From positions 1-64,000 of the forward strand of contig JADZDM010000033.1 of NCBI GenBank assembly GCA_020851035.1: DNA of 64,000 bases. The letters run 5' to 3'. Each line of letters begins with the position of its first letter. The first letter of the stretch is position 1. The translations under genes were made by a program, and so were the position numbers. The stretch comes from Gemmatimonadaceae bacterium. Its GTDB lineage: Bacteria; Gemmatimonadota; Gemmatimonadetes; Gemmatimonadales; Gemmatimonadaceae. Positions 41,283-49,874 of the stretch are shown piece after piece. Under the pieces are notes generated by a model that saw nothing but the letters and a program-made list of their open reading frames with translations, had not been told where the DNA came from and searched no databases.

Positions 41283-42809
41283 ATGCCGACCATCATCACC
41301 GAAGCCGACTTCATCCAGTCGGTCGCCGACGCGCTCCAGCACATCTCGTACTTCCACCCGCTGGACTACATCCACGCCCTCGCCGACGCCTACGAGAAGG
41401 AACAGGGTCCTGCGGCGAAGGACGCCATCGCGCAGATCCTCACCAACTCCCGCATGTGCGCCGAGGGCCACCGGCCGATCTGCCAGGACACGGGGATCGT
41501 GGTGGTGTTCGTGAAGGTGGGGATGAACGTCCGCTTCGACACCACCCAGTCGCTGCAGGAACTGGTCAACGAGGGTGTCCGCCGCGCCTACCTGCTGCCC
41601 GAGAACGTGCTCCGCGCCTCGATCGTCGCTGACCCGGCCTTCGCGCGCAAGAACACCCGCGACAACACGCCGGCAGTGGTGCACGTGGAACTCGTGCCCG
41701 GTGACACGGTCGAGGTGAAGCTCGCGGCCAAGGGCGGCGGCTCCGAGAACAAGTCGAAGTTCGCCATGCTCAACCCCAGCGACTCGATCGTGGACTGGGT
41801 GATGAAGACGGTGCCCACCATGGGGGCCGGCTGGTGCCCGCCGGGCATGCTCGGCATCGGCATCGGCGGCACTGCCGACAAGGCGATGCTGATGGCGAAG
41901 GAATCGCTGATGGAGCACATCGACATGGCCCAGCTCAAGGCGCGCGGGCCACAGAACAGGATCGAGGAACTCCGCATCGAGCTCTGCGACCGGATCAACG
42001 CCCTCGGCATCGGCGCGCAGGGACTGGGCGGGCTGAGCACGGTGCTCGACGTGAAGATCTTCGACTTCCCCACGCACGCCGCCTCGAAGCCGATCGCGAT
42101 GATCCCGAACTGCGCCGCCACCCGGCACGCGCACTTCGTGCTCGACGGATCGGGCGTCGCGCAGCTGCCGGTCCCGAAGCTCAGCGACTGGCCCGACGTG
42201 ACGTGGAAGCCCGACATCAACGCGAAGCACGTGGACCTGAACACGCTTACGCAGGATGTCGTCGCGACGTGGAAGGCCGGCGACCGGCTGCTGCTCAACG
42301 GCAAGCTCCTTACCGGCCGCGACGCCGCCCACAAGCGCATCGCCGACCTGTTCGCGAGCGGTGAAGGACTGCCTGAGGGCGTCGACTTCACCAACCGCGT
42401 GATCTACTATGTCGGCCCAGTGGATCCGGTCCGTGACGAGGCCGTCGGCCCCGCCGGCCCGACCACTGCCACCCGCATGGACAAGTTCACCGAGATGATG
42501 CTCGCGAAGACCGGCCTGATCTCGATGATCGGCAAGTCCGAGCGCGGACCCATCGGCCTCGAGGCGATCCGCAAGCACAAGGCGGCGTACCTGATGGCCG
42601 TCGGTGGCGCAGCATACCTCGTGTCCAAGGCGATCCGCTCGTCACGCGTCGTCGCGTTCGCGGACCTCGGCATGGAGGCGATCTACGAGTTCGACGTCGA
42701 GAACATGCCGGTCACCGTCGCGGTCGACTCGGCTGGCTCAAACGTGCACGAGACCGGCCCGCGCGAGTGGGCAGAGCGCATCCGATCGCTTCCGGTGCTG
42801 GCGTCATAG
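41283..42809 (+). CDS. fumA: Class I fumarate hydratase (iron-sulfur)
   Basis: This 508-residue protein is a class I (4Fe-4S, oxygen-sensitive) fumarase, interconverting fumarate and malate. The N-terminal catalytic domain has CAEGHRPICQDTG, GGGSENKSKFAML and CPPGMLGIGIGGTADKA, which hold cluster cysteines and substrate-binding residues. The C-terminal swivelling domain has YYVGPVDPVRDEAVGPAGPT and TRMDKFTEMML. Length equals that of the single-chain FumA/FumB type. The ATG at 41283 follows a repeat cluster by 80 bp. It is a single gene; no succinate or malate enzymes are adjacent. Confidence 0.95.
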   Translation: MPTIITEADFIQSVADALQHISYFHPLDYIHALADAYEKEQGPAAKDAIAQILTNSRMCAEGHRPICQDTGIVVVFVKVGMNVRFDTTQSLQELVNEGVRRAYLLPENVLRASIVADPAFARKNTRDNTPAVVHVELVPGDTVEVKLAAKGGGSENKSKFAMLNPSDSIVDWVMKTVPTMGAGWCPPGMLGIGIGGTADKAMLMAKESLMEHIDMAQLKARGPQNRIEELRIELCDRINALGIGAQGLGGLSTVLDVKIFDFPTHAASKPIAMIPNCAATRHAHFVLDGSGVAQLPVPKLSDWPDVTWKPDINAKHVDLNTLTQDVVATWKAGDRLLLNGKLLTGRDAAHKRIADLFASGEGLPEGVDFTNRVIYYVGPVDPVRDEAVGPAGPTTATRMDKFTEMMLAKTGLISMIGKSERGPIGLEAIRKHKAAYLMAVGGAAYLVSKAIRSSRVVAFADLGMEAIYEFDVENMPVTVAVDSAGSNVHETGPREWAERIRSLPVLAS

Positions 42810-42848
42810 CCCCGCGTGTGCCCGTCTGCGTCGTCGTTGAGCCGGCAT

Positions 42849-43083
42849 CGTGAACAGCTTTGACGCAATGCCGCAAAGGACGCAACGGTCGCAAAAGGTT
42901 CTCCGCGCGTCGCAACGTCTTGCACGCCCGATGAACCAGAACTCGGAGGGAACTGCGGTGGAAGTTGCAGTTCCCATCGCAATTGCGGGGCGTCATTGCT
43001 CACGGGCGCTGGCCTGATACGCAGAATCCCTGTGCGTCCTTCGCGCCCTTTGCGCCGTTGCGTCAAAGCCGTTGCAGTTCACG
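42849..43083. repeat. MITE-like inverted-repeat element between fumarase and amidase
   Basis: This non-coding segment of about 235 bp has imperfect terminal inverted repeats of about 45 bp. The left end reads CGTGAACAGCTTTGACGCAA with more CGCAAAGGACGCAA; the right end reads the complement, TTGCGTCAAAGCCGTTGC then AGTTCACGG, with TGCGCC and CTTTGCG repeats. A smaller inverted pair (AACTGCGGTGGAAGTTGCAG) lies inside. Its right end runs into the last codons of the amidase gene. It resembles the TTGCG/CGCAAAGG hairpin elements of many bacterial genomes. No transposase is seen. Confidence 0.6.
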
Positions 43084-44758
43084 GACGCAGCGGCGGCGTG
43101 GTCGTAGGAGGGCGACGATGGTGGGTGGCCTGCTCGAAGGAGAAGCCGTAGCCCAGCAACTGCGCCTCGCTGAACGGCCGGCCCAGGAACTCCAGCCCCA
43201 CCGGCAGCGCGTCCACCGTGAAGCCCATCGGCACCGTGAGGGCGGGGAATCCGGTCTGCGGACTGATCCCGCGGTTGTCGCCGCGACCGTATCCATCCGT
43301 CGGCCGCGGGTTGCTGAGCACGTCCGCCGCGATCACCGTCGGTGCCGCATCGTACGTGGCATACACGATCGCATCGAGCTGGCGGTCTGCCATGAGCTTG
43401 AGCAGCGCCACCCGCAGCGCCTCGCGCTGCTTCAGCACCTGCAGGTAGCCGGGATCGTTGGTGCTCCTGCCGAGATACCCGATCATCGCCCGCGCGCGCC
43501 ACGGGTTCACCTGGCCGGCCAGCATGATCTCGGCCAGCGTCTTCACCGGTGCGTTCGGGTGCTGCGCGAAGTAGGCGTCGGTCGCCTCCTCGGTCTCGAA
43601 GTCGTTCCCCACGCCGCCACGCATCCGCGGGATCGGCAGCGAGTCGAGCACCACCGCGCCCTGCGCGCGCAGCGTGGCAAGCGCGCCGTCGAACACCACC
43701 CGCACCTTGGCGTACTCCGCCATCAGCACGCGGTTCGTGGAGTCGCGGGTCGTCGCCGAGTCCGCGCGGGCCACCGAGTCGCGCCGCCCGGCGGCGAGGC
43801 CTGCGGCGGTGGTGTCACGCGGGGCGCGTGCGCTGTCCCGCGCGGCACGACGCGGGTCGGCGGTGTCACGCGGGAAGCGCAGCACGCCGATGCGCGCACC
43901 GCGCAGCGCATCCGCGCGCAGCGCCGTGGTGTAGGTGGCCGGCACATGCCCCACCGCGTACGCCGTCACGGGGTCATTCGCGTCGTAGCCCGCGATCACG
44001 TCCAGCACCCGCGCCGCATCGGCCACCGTGCGCGTCATCGGCCCCATCGTGTCCTGCGTGGGGTTGGCGGGCAGCATGCCGAAACGGCTCACCAGCGGCA
44101 GCGTGGGACGCAGCCCCACCAGGCTGCTCACCGCGGCGGGACCGCGGATGGACCCGCCCGTGTCCTCGCCGATCCCCACCAGCCCGAAGTTCGCCGCCAC
44201 GCCCGACGCCGACCCACCCGACGATCCGCTCGGATTGCGCGTCGGGTCGTACGCGTTGCGGATCACGCCAGCCGCCGAGCCGACATAGCGGCCCGCGAAC
44301 TCACCCATCGTCGTCTTGGCGAGGATGATCGCACCCGCGCCCTCCAGCCGCTTCACCACCGTCGCATCGCGCAGCGGCGTGAAGCCCTTGTAGATCGCCG
44401 AGCCATAGGTGGTCGGCATGTCGCGCGTCTCCACCTGGTCCTTCAGCAGCACCGGCACGCAGTGCAGCGTGCCGCGCTTCCCCTTCGCCCGCAGGACGCC
44501 GTCCAGCGAGTCGGCCTCGGCCAGCGCGCGCGTGTTGACGTGCTGGATCGCGTTCAGCGCCGGCCCCCGCTGGTCGTAGGCGGCGATCCGGTCCAGGTAC
44601 GCCTGTACCAGCCCGCGGCAGGTCAGGCGGCGCGCGTCCATCGCGGCCTGGACGCCGGGAATGGTGGCCTCCATCACGTCGAACTGCTGCGCACCGGCGC
44701 GCGTGACGACGAGCGCGGACAGCGCCACGAGGAGCGGGAGCCTGCGCGAGTGGTGCAT
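43079..44758 (-). CDS. Exported amidase (amidase signature family)
   Basis: This 559-residue enzyme has a signal peptide (LLVALSALVVTRAGAQ) and the full amidase-signature site: Lys in VPVLLKDQVET, cis-Ser in PSGSSGGSASGVAANF and nucleophile Ser in GEDTGGSIRGPAA. Members hydrolyse amide bonds of many kinds. A charged, Ala/Arg-rich insertion (around AARDSARAPRDTTAAG) is unusual. The stop codon falls inside the right arm of the adjacent inverted-repeat element, so the element may have supplied the present C-terminus. Confidence 0.9.
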   Translation of the reverse strand: MHHSRRLPLLVALSALVVTRAGAQQFDVMEATIPGVQAAMDARRLTCRGLVQAYLDRIAAYDQRGPALNAIQHVNTRALAEADSLDGVLRAKGKRGTLHCVPVLLKDQVETRDMPTTYGSAIYKGFTPLRDATVVKRLEGAGAIILAKTTMGEFAGRYVGSAAGVIRNAYDPTRNPSGSSGGSASGVAANFGLVGIGEDTGGSIRGPAAVSSLVGLRPTLPLVSRFGMLPANPTQDTMGPMTRTVADAARVLDVIAGYDANDPVTAYAVGHVPATYTTALRADALRGARIGVLRFPRDTADPRRAARDSARAPRDTTAAGLAAGRRDSVARADSATTRDSTNRVLMAEYAKVRVVFDGALATLRAQGAVVLDSLPIPRMRGGVGNDFETEEATDAYFAQHPNAPVKTLAEIMLAGQVNPWRARAMIGYLGRSTNDPGYLQVLKQREALRVALLKLMADRQLDAIVYATYDAAPTVIAADVLSNPRPTDGYGRGDNRGISPQTGFPALTVPMGFTVDALPVGLEFLGRPFSEAQLLGYGFSFEQATHHRRPPTTTPPLRP

Positions 44759-44941
44759 CGGTGCCTGGGTGACGGGTGGCGCACACGCGCCCGCGGCCGG
44801 TGCGGCGGGGCAGGAGACCGGCGCATTCTATGCGGAGGCCGGGGCGCCGGGGGAGAGGCGCGCCCGTGATTCCCCGCCGCCGCCCGATATGTTGGAGCCG
44901 TCAGCCGGCAGCTGCCGGTGTCCCCACCCCGCCTGCCCGTC

Positions 44942-45496
44942 ATGCCACCGGTCCACTACGCCATCCCGGTCGTCCGGAACCTCGTCGAGTACGCGGCCAT
45001 CGTGGCATGGTGGGGCGCGCTGCTCGTGCTGCGCGCCGGCGGCTGGCTCCCGGCAGGCACCGTCGCGGTGCTGGTGGTGCTGGGCTGCTGGGTGAAGGCA
45101 GCCTTCTTCGGCGCCGAGAACTTCCGGCAGCTCTTCGATGCGGCGCGCACCAACCTGCCGCACCACCGCTTCCTGCTGCTGATGGGCGTGAACGCTTCGC
45201 AGATGGTGCTGGCGTTCGCCCTCGACTTCCACGTGCTGCAACTCTGCAACGCGGGCAGCTTCGACGGCATCGCCGCCGACGCGGGGCAGGGGGAGCTGCT
45301 CTTCGACTTCATCTACCTGAGCACGCTCAACTTCTCGTTCTTCGGCTACAGCGACATCCTGCCGCGGACCGTGCCGGCGAAGATCGTGAACCTGACCGAG
45401 ATCGTCCTCGCCTTCGTGACGGTGATCGTGATGTTGTCCGACTTCATCAGCCTGAAGGACTCGCTGCGCGACCCGCAGAACGACAGCCGGTCCTGA
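44942..45496 (+). CDS. Two-pore-helix ion channel-like membrane protein with non-canonical filter
   Basis: This 184-residue membrane protein has four hydrophobic segments. The last part (FDFIYLSTLNFSFFGYSDILP then a long helix VNLTEIVLAFVTVIVML) has the layout of a prokaryotic potassium-channel pore: pore helix, filter and inner helix, with FGYSD where T-V-G-Y-G-D is usual. Ion selectivity, if any, would therefore differ. The first two helices may be extra or voltage-sensor remnants. It is a single gene, ending at a hairpin. The channel role is an inference from layout. Confidence 0.65.
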   Translation: MPPVHYAIPVVRNLVEYAAIVAWWGALLVLRAGGWLPAGTVAVLVVLGCWVKAAFFGAENFRQLFDAARTNLPHHRFLLLMGVNASQMVLAFALDFHVLQLCNAGSFDGIAADAGQGELLFDFIYLSTLNFSFFGYSDILPRTVPAKIVNLTEIVLAFVTVIVMLSDFISLKDSLRDPQNDSRS

Positions 45497-45498
45497 AA

Positions 45499-45533
45499 CG
45501 TGGCCGGCCATGCCCGTGGCACGGCCGGCCGCG
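45499..45533. terminator. Bidirectional hairpin between convergent genes
   Basis: A 16-bp inverted repeat with two imperfect pairs (45499-45514 with 45518-45533; CGTGGCCGGCCATGCC on the left) separates the channel-like gene from the macrodomain gene. Confidence 0.65.
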
Positions 45534-45541
45534 CTCACCGG

Positions 45542-46030
45542 TCAGGCACCTGGCTCGACGGCCTTCACGCCCTTCTCGTACGTGGTGTAGACGAACACCG
45601 GGATGCCCAGATCGCCGAGATGCTTCTCGACCAGCGGCTTCACGTCACTCCAGTCCAGCCCGCCCGCCCCGGTGGCCAGGCGCGGCAGTGCCACGCTGCG
45701 CACACCGCCCTTCTCGATCGCGTGGCGCAGGCGCTTCAGCGCATGGCTCACGTTGCCCACCGTGGCGCGCCCGGATGGCTGTGATGGCAACTCCCCTTCC
45801 TGCGTGAGCAGGTTGAAGATCGTGCGCCCCTCGGCGTTCCGGAACGTCCACAACTCGCCCGGTCGCGGGCTCACCTGGTGCGCGTAGTGGCGGAAGTCCT
45901 TCGCCAGGGAGGGCCACATCTCACGCAGGGCGAGCGCGAGACCGGCATCGAAGTGGTCGTTCGGCGACACGCCATGTGCAATGGCCTGCGCACCAGTCAG
46001 CAGGATGTCGCCCTGGACCTCGTGAATCAT
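45542..46030 (-). CDS. Macrodomain (ADP-ribose-binding) protein
   Basis: This 162-residue single macrodomain opens with VQGDILLTGAQAIAHGVSPN, then FDAGLALALREMWPSLAKDF and SVALPRLATGAGGLDWSDV, and ends with PLVEKHLGDLGIPVFVYTTY. The GAGGLDW loop and N-terminal GDI motif are those of ADP-ribose-binding domains of the OARD1/DarG type, which remove ADP-ribose from proteins or DNA. No toxin gene is adjacent on the same strand, so a DarTG-type pair is not indicated. It is transcribed alone. Confidence 0.82.
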   Translation of the reverse strand: MIHEVQGDILLTGAQAIAHGVSPNDHFDAGLALALREMWPSLAKDFRHYAHQVSPRPGELWTFRNAEGRTIFNLLTQEGELPSQPSGRATVGNVSHALKRLRHAIEKGGVRSVALPRLATGAGGLDWSDVKPLVEKHLGDLGIPVFVYTTYEKGVKAVEPGA

Positions 46031-46311
46031 TCCGTACTCCGTGAAGCGTGAGGGAGAGTCGTCAGGCGCGTGCCTGAACTGTCGCGTCCCGGCCCAGGCT
46101 GGCTGGTGCGGAAGTCACGTGGCGTGCCGTGTGGCGCGTCTGCCCGCTGGTCCAGATGAGGCGATGCCGGCAAGATGCGCCGCTGCCACTACATCGGCTG
46201 GCGGGGTTTGCCTCACGGGGCGTAGGGCGTTCGTGCGCCGTGACCGGCGCCGCGGTCGTGAAGCACTGGGCGTCGTCTCCGGGCCCCCGATCGGGCTTGG
46301 CCCGATCGCTG

Positions 46312-46713
46312 TCAGCGCCGTTCGGAGAGCAGCAGTGCCACCGGCAGCACGGCCCACGCCGCCACGGCGCCTGCCCACAGGCAGGCGTCGATGCGAACCC
46401 AGCGGGTGAATCGCTCGGGCTCGAGGGCCCGGCGCACCGTGTCCACACGCATGTCACGGATGCGGAACACCCGGTCCACCACGACGACACCGCGCGATCG
46501 CAGCCGACGCACGCGCGACCACGCGACCAGCCCCATCGCCATCGGCGAGAGCAGGACGAACGGTGCGTCGACGCCGGTCAAGGCGCGGAGCCCGAGGTCG
46601 ATGCCGGCCGCCAGGATCCCCACCGGCTGTCCCAGCAGCACGAGCACGGGCCACCAGAGCAGGCGCCCCGCATGCCAGCCGTGATCCTGTATGTATGAGA
46701 TGGTCGGACGCAT
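46312..46713 (-). CDS. Small membrane protein, unknown function
   Basis: This 133-residue protein has hydrophobic segments LLWWPVLVLLGQPVGILAAG, FVLLSPMAMGLVAW and WAGAVAAWAVLPVALLL, with a cytoplasmic basic stretch between (RVRRLRSRG). I recognise no family. ATG 46713 is used; the frame is open upstream without protein-like sequence. The 281 bp on its 3' side, up to the macrodomain gene, hold nothing I can support. Confidence 0.55.
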   Translation of the reverse strand: MRPTISYIQDHGWHAGRLLWWPVLVLLGQPVGILAAGIDLGLRALTGVDAPFVLLSPMAMGLVAWSRVRRLRSRGVVVVDRVFRIRDMRVDTVRRALEPERFTRWVRIDACLWAGAVAAWAVLPVALLLSERR

Positions 46714-46955
46714 CTGGCGCTCTGAGACGGCGGTCTGGTGGCAGTCCTGTGATGACGCGGCGTGGAATCTCCGCGTCACGGCTCGGCGGGCCCTGCCCTC
46801 GCACGCGTCGCTGGCCATTCCGTTGGTGGGGATCGCGCGGGGTCCAGGACCGGTCCGGGCACGTCGGCACCCCTCGACGCCGCGTGCGCACCTTCGCAGC
46901 TTGAGACGCACCGACCCCGTCCGCCCCGCGCGTCGACCCCTCCGCCCACCCCCGG

Positions 46956-47213
46956 ATGAACCGCACCGCCATCGCCGTCGTGCTCGTGTTGTTCGGCCTC
47001 GCCGGCCTGTTCATGGCGGCCTGCGGCGGTCTCTTCACCGTCGGCGGGCTGCTCTCGATGAAAGGCGACCCGTACGCCACGTCCATGCTCGTCATCTCCG
47101 TCCCGTCGCTGCTGGTGGGATCGGCGCTGCTCTGGTTCGTCCGACGGCACTGGCTCCGCTGGCGTGCCGAGGGGGGGATGCGGCCACCCTCGCCACCGAT
47201 GCCGCCGGGCTGA
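46956..47213 (+). CDS. Small two-helix membrane protein, unknown function
   Basis: This 85-residue protein has two hydrophobic segments (IAVVLVLFGLAGLFMAACG and MLVISVPSLLVGSALLWF), a basic cytoplasmic patch (RRHWLRWR) and a proline-rich tail. It is convergent with the DUF4173 gene, 15 bp apart. Confidence 0.6.
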   Translation: MNRTAIAVVLVLFGLAGLFMAACGGLFTVGGLLSMKGDPYATSMLVISVPSLLVGSALLWFVRRHWLRWRAEGGMRPPSPPMPPG

Positions 47214-47228
47214 GTCCGGCCCGGACGA

Positions 47229-48698
47229 TCAGCCGGGTGCGGCCGCACAGGGGATGATGCCGCCGCCGCGATACCAGCGGCTGGCCCGCAGCAGCGGGAC
47301 ACTCAGCCCCCGCCAGGTGAAGCCACTCACCCAGTAGGACTCGCTCCGGCCGTGCCACGAAAGCCGCGCCGCCTCGCCCACCGAGCGGCAGTCTGCCGCC
47401 GCCAGCCGGTGCGACTGCGACACCAGCACCGGCAGCGCGTCGGCCGACAGCGCCGCGTGGTACGCGACGTCGAACTCCGCTCCGGCCTGCGCCCGCGCGA
47501 CGTTCGCCCGCACCACCAGCGCCTCGGGGTTCATCAGGTTCAGCACCACCACCCATCCGATCGCCACACCCACCACCGACGGCGCGAAGCGCCCGGGACG
47601 GCCACGCAGCGTGGTCAGCCCGCAGGTCACCAGCACCGCCAGCACGAACACGATCGCCGCCATCGCGAACATGCGATCCATGCTGTGCCCGAACAGCCCG
47701 ACGTAGATCCCGATACGCGTGGCGGCGCTCACGAGCAGCGTCATCACCAGCGCCAGCAGGATCGCGCCGGCGATGTGGAAGTGGCGTCGCGACGGCGCGT
47801 CGGTGCGGTTCATCAGCCACTCCGCCACCACCAGCGTGCCAAGCACGATCACCGACGCGAGGATGAGCTGGAAGAAGCCCTCACGCGCATAGTTCGCGAC
47901 CGTGAGCCCGGCCGTCTCGCGCAGGAAGGCGGCGCCGCCGAACAGCACCCGTGCCTGCGTCAGGAGGAAGAGCGAGAGCAACGCCACCAGCGAGTAGAGC
48001 GGCACCGCAACCGACGCGAACCGCAACCCCGGTGATGCCGGCGCCGGCACGCTGGCGCCGAGGGTATTGCCGGTGGCCGCGCGGAACCAGCCCGCGGTGA
48101 TCCAGGCGACGAGGAGGATCACCAGCAGGTGGCCGATGGTGTCCGCAGCCAGCGACTTCCCGACCGTGTCGAGCAGGTGCTCGAACACCTTGTCCGAGGC
48201 GGCGAGAAGCCCGGTCACCACCAGCAGCGGCGGCACCGCCAGCACCACGCCGACGAGCAGTGCCCGCGCGCGGCCGCTGTCGGCGCCGGCACTGCGCTCG
48301 GCGGAGGTGCGACTGACCACCCCCACCGCGCCAGCGATGGTGTTCACTGCGGCCAGGATGCCGGCCCGTGCGCCTTCCACCACCGTGAGGTCGGCGAGCC
48401 GCCGGCCACTGCCATGCCAGATCGTGAGGATGCCCATCGCGAGCAGCGAGCCGAAGTCCACCGCGTAGAGCAGCTGCGCGTCACGCAGGACGAGGCCGAA
48501 GGCCGCCGCGGCGATGCCGGCGAGCAGGAAGCGGCGCTCGCGGCCACCCTCGCGATCGAGCACCATGGCGATCACCACGACGATCGTGATCCAGACGGCG
48601 AAGCCGAGTCGCCAGTTGACGTTGCCGCGCAGCAGGTAGTCGCCGCTGATGCCGGCGAGCAGTGCCGCCAGGAGGAGCCGTGTGGCCGGGATCGTCAT
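47229..48698 (-). CDS. DUF4173 polytopic membrane protein
   Basis: This 489-residue protein has about ten hydrophobic segments and the DUF4153/DUF4173 family stretch TVANYAREGFFQLILASVIV. The C-terminal 100 residues are soluble (ARAQAGAEFDVAYHAALSAD and following). The function of the family is unknown. Its ATG shares one base with the TGA of uppS (TGATG), which indicates translational coupling. Confidence 0.85.
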   Translation of the reverse strand: MTIPATRLLLAALLAGISGDYLLRGNVNWRLGFAVWITIVVVIAMVLDREGGRERRFLLAGIAAAAFGLVLRDAQLLYAVDFGSLLAMGILTIWHGSGRRLADLTVVEGARAGILAAVNTIAGAVGVVSRTSAERSAGADSGRARALLVGVVLAVPPLLVVTGLLAASDKVFEHLLDTVGKSLAADTIGHLLVILLVAWITAGWFRAATGNTLGASVPAPASPGLRFASVAVPLYSLVALLSLFLLTQARVLFGGAAFLRETAGLTVANYAREGFFQLILASVIVLGTLVVAEWLMNRTDAPSRRHFHIAGAILLALVMTLLVSAATRIGIYVGLFGHSMDRMFAMAAIVFVLAVLVTCGLTTLRGRPGRFAPSVVGVAIGWVVVLNLMNPEALVVRANVARAQAGAEFDVAYHAALSADALPVLVSQSHRLAAADCRSVGEAARLSWHGRSESYWVSGFTWRGLSVPLLRASRWYRGGGIIPCAAAPG

Positions 48699-49375
48699 CA
48701 GGCGCTCGCGCGGTCGGGGAGGCAGCCGAAACGGCGGTCGCGCCGGGCGAAGTCGGCGAATGCATCGTCCAGGTGGGTCACGGTCATGTCGGGCCAGAGG
48801 GTGTCGATGAAGTGGAGCTCGGCATACGCGCACTCCCAGAGCAGGAAGTCGGAGAGCCGGCGCTCGCCGCCGGTGCGCAGCAGCAGGTCCACGGCGGGCA
48901 GCAGCGGCGTGTGTTCGGCAGCGGTGTCACCGTCGCCCTGTGTGTGGGCGATGGCCGCGCGGCTCGAGTAGTCGATCGCCACGCGCAGGTGCATGGTGCG
49001 GCCGGCCTCGGTGCGGCGCTCGGCCTCGCGGATCGCCGCGCGCAGGAGCAGGGGGAGCCGGTCGCGCCGTCCGATGACGGTGAGGCGGATGCCGCTGCGC
49101 GCGAGTTCGGTGGCGTGGGTGCGGAAGTGTGTGGTGAAGAGTGCGAGCAGGGCGTGCACCTCCGGCGCCGGCCGCTTCCAGTTGTCGCTGGAGAAGGCGT
49201 AGAGCGTGAGCTGCTGCACGCCGCGCTGCGCGCAATGCGAGACGACGTCGCGCATGATGCGCGCACCGGCGCGGTGGCCGGCAGCGCGCGGCTGGTCGCG
49301 CTGCTCTGCCCAGCGGCCGTTGCCGTCCATGATGATGGCCAGGTGCGCTGGCGGCTGAAGAGCGCTTTGCTGCAT
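48698..49375 (-). CDS. uppS: Undecaprenyl (polyprenyl) diphosphate synthase
   Basis: This 225-residue cis-prenyltransferase begins HLAIIMDGNGRWAEQR (the diphosphate-binding Asp and Asn-Gly-Arg-Trp region) and has LTLYAFSSDNWKRP, the C-terminal DLLLRTGGERRLSDFLLW, and FIDTLWPDM. It makes the C55 lipid carrier for cell-wall synthesis. It is slightly short compared with 240-250 residues. ATG 49375 has a GGAG site nine bases upstream, which decides it over a TTG at 49384. Usual neighbours (cdsA, dxr) are absent; it sits between a DUF4173 gene and a winged-helix gene, so it may be a second copy. Confidence 0.92.
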   Translation of the reverse strand: MQQSALQPPAHLAIIMDGNGRWAEQRDQPRAAGHRAGARIMRDVVSHCAQRGVQQLTLYAFSSDNWKRPAPEVHALLALFTTHFRTHATELARSGIRLTVIGRRDRLPLLLRAAIREAERRTEAGRTMHLRVAIDYSSRAAIAHTQGDGDTAAEHTPLLPAVDLLLRTGGERRLSDFLLWECAYAELHFIDTLWPDMTVTHLDDAFADFARRDRRFGCLPDRASA

Positions 49376-49489
49376 AAAGTGCAACTCCGTGGGTTCAGGG
49401 TCGTGCGGTGGTGTCGGGTGGGGCGGTGTGCTGTGCTGTGTGTTGTCTGCTGTGTCGCCCGGCGGTGGGCGACGGTGTGCCGGATGCCG

Positions 49490-49846
49490 CTAGCTGCGTT
49501 CGCCGACGCGTCGGATGAGTGCTTCCATGTGGGACAGGTAGCGCTCGAGGGCCTCGCGGCCGGTCGCGGTCAGCCGGTACTCGGTGCGGGGGATGCGGCC
49601 GTCGTAGCCCTTGGTGCACTGGATGTAGCGGGCGTCTTCCAGCTTGCGGGCGTGCACCGAGAGGTTGCCGTCGGTGGTGTCGAGCAGCGCCTTGAGCTCG
49701 TTGAACGAGAGCATCTCGTGCACGGCGAGCGTGCTGACGATGGCGAGGCGCATCCGTTCGTGGATGAGCCGGTCGAGGGCGAGCGGGCTCGGGTCGTTCC
49801 CGTCCACGGCGTCCAGCGGCGGTGCGGCGGGAGTGGAGGCGGTCAT
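49490..49846 (-). CDS. Winged-helix transcriptional regulator (HTH_34 type)
   Basis: This 118-residue DNA-binding protein has the wHTH core RLAIVSTLAVHEMLSFNEL, KALLDTTDGNLSVHARKLE and a wing GYDGRIPRTEYRLTATG. It belongs to the PF13601-like group usually found with a small membrane protein, as here. ATG 49846 has GGAGA six bases upstream; a GTG at 49882 would overlap the preceding stop. It probably regulates its own operon with the membrane protein encoded just upstream. Confidence 0.85.
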   Translation of the reverse strand: MTASTPAAPPLDAVDGNDPSPLALDRLIHERMRLAIVSTLAVHEMLSFNELKALLDTTDGNLSVHARKLEDARYIQCTKGYDGRIPRTEYRLTATGREALERYLSHMEALIRRVGERS

Positions 49847-49874
49847 GTGCTTCTCCGCGGCGGCGGTGGTGCGC

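Noticed and set aside
42965-44869. 634-residue plus-strand open frame
   Set aside because: Antisense to the amidase gene, whose catalytic motifs are complete; the plus-strand product is low-complexity.
45542-46030. DarTG toxin-antitoxin from the macrodomain gene
   Set aside because: No DarT-like ADP-ribosyltransferase gene lies upstream or downstream, and the gene is transcribed alone.
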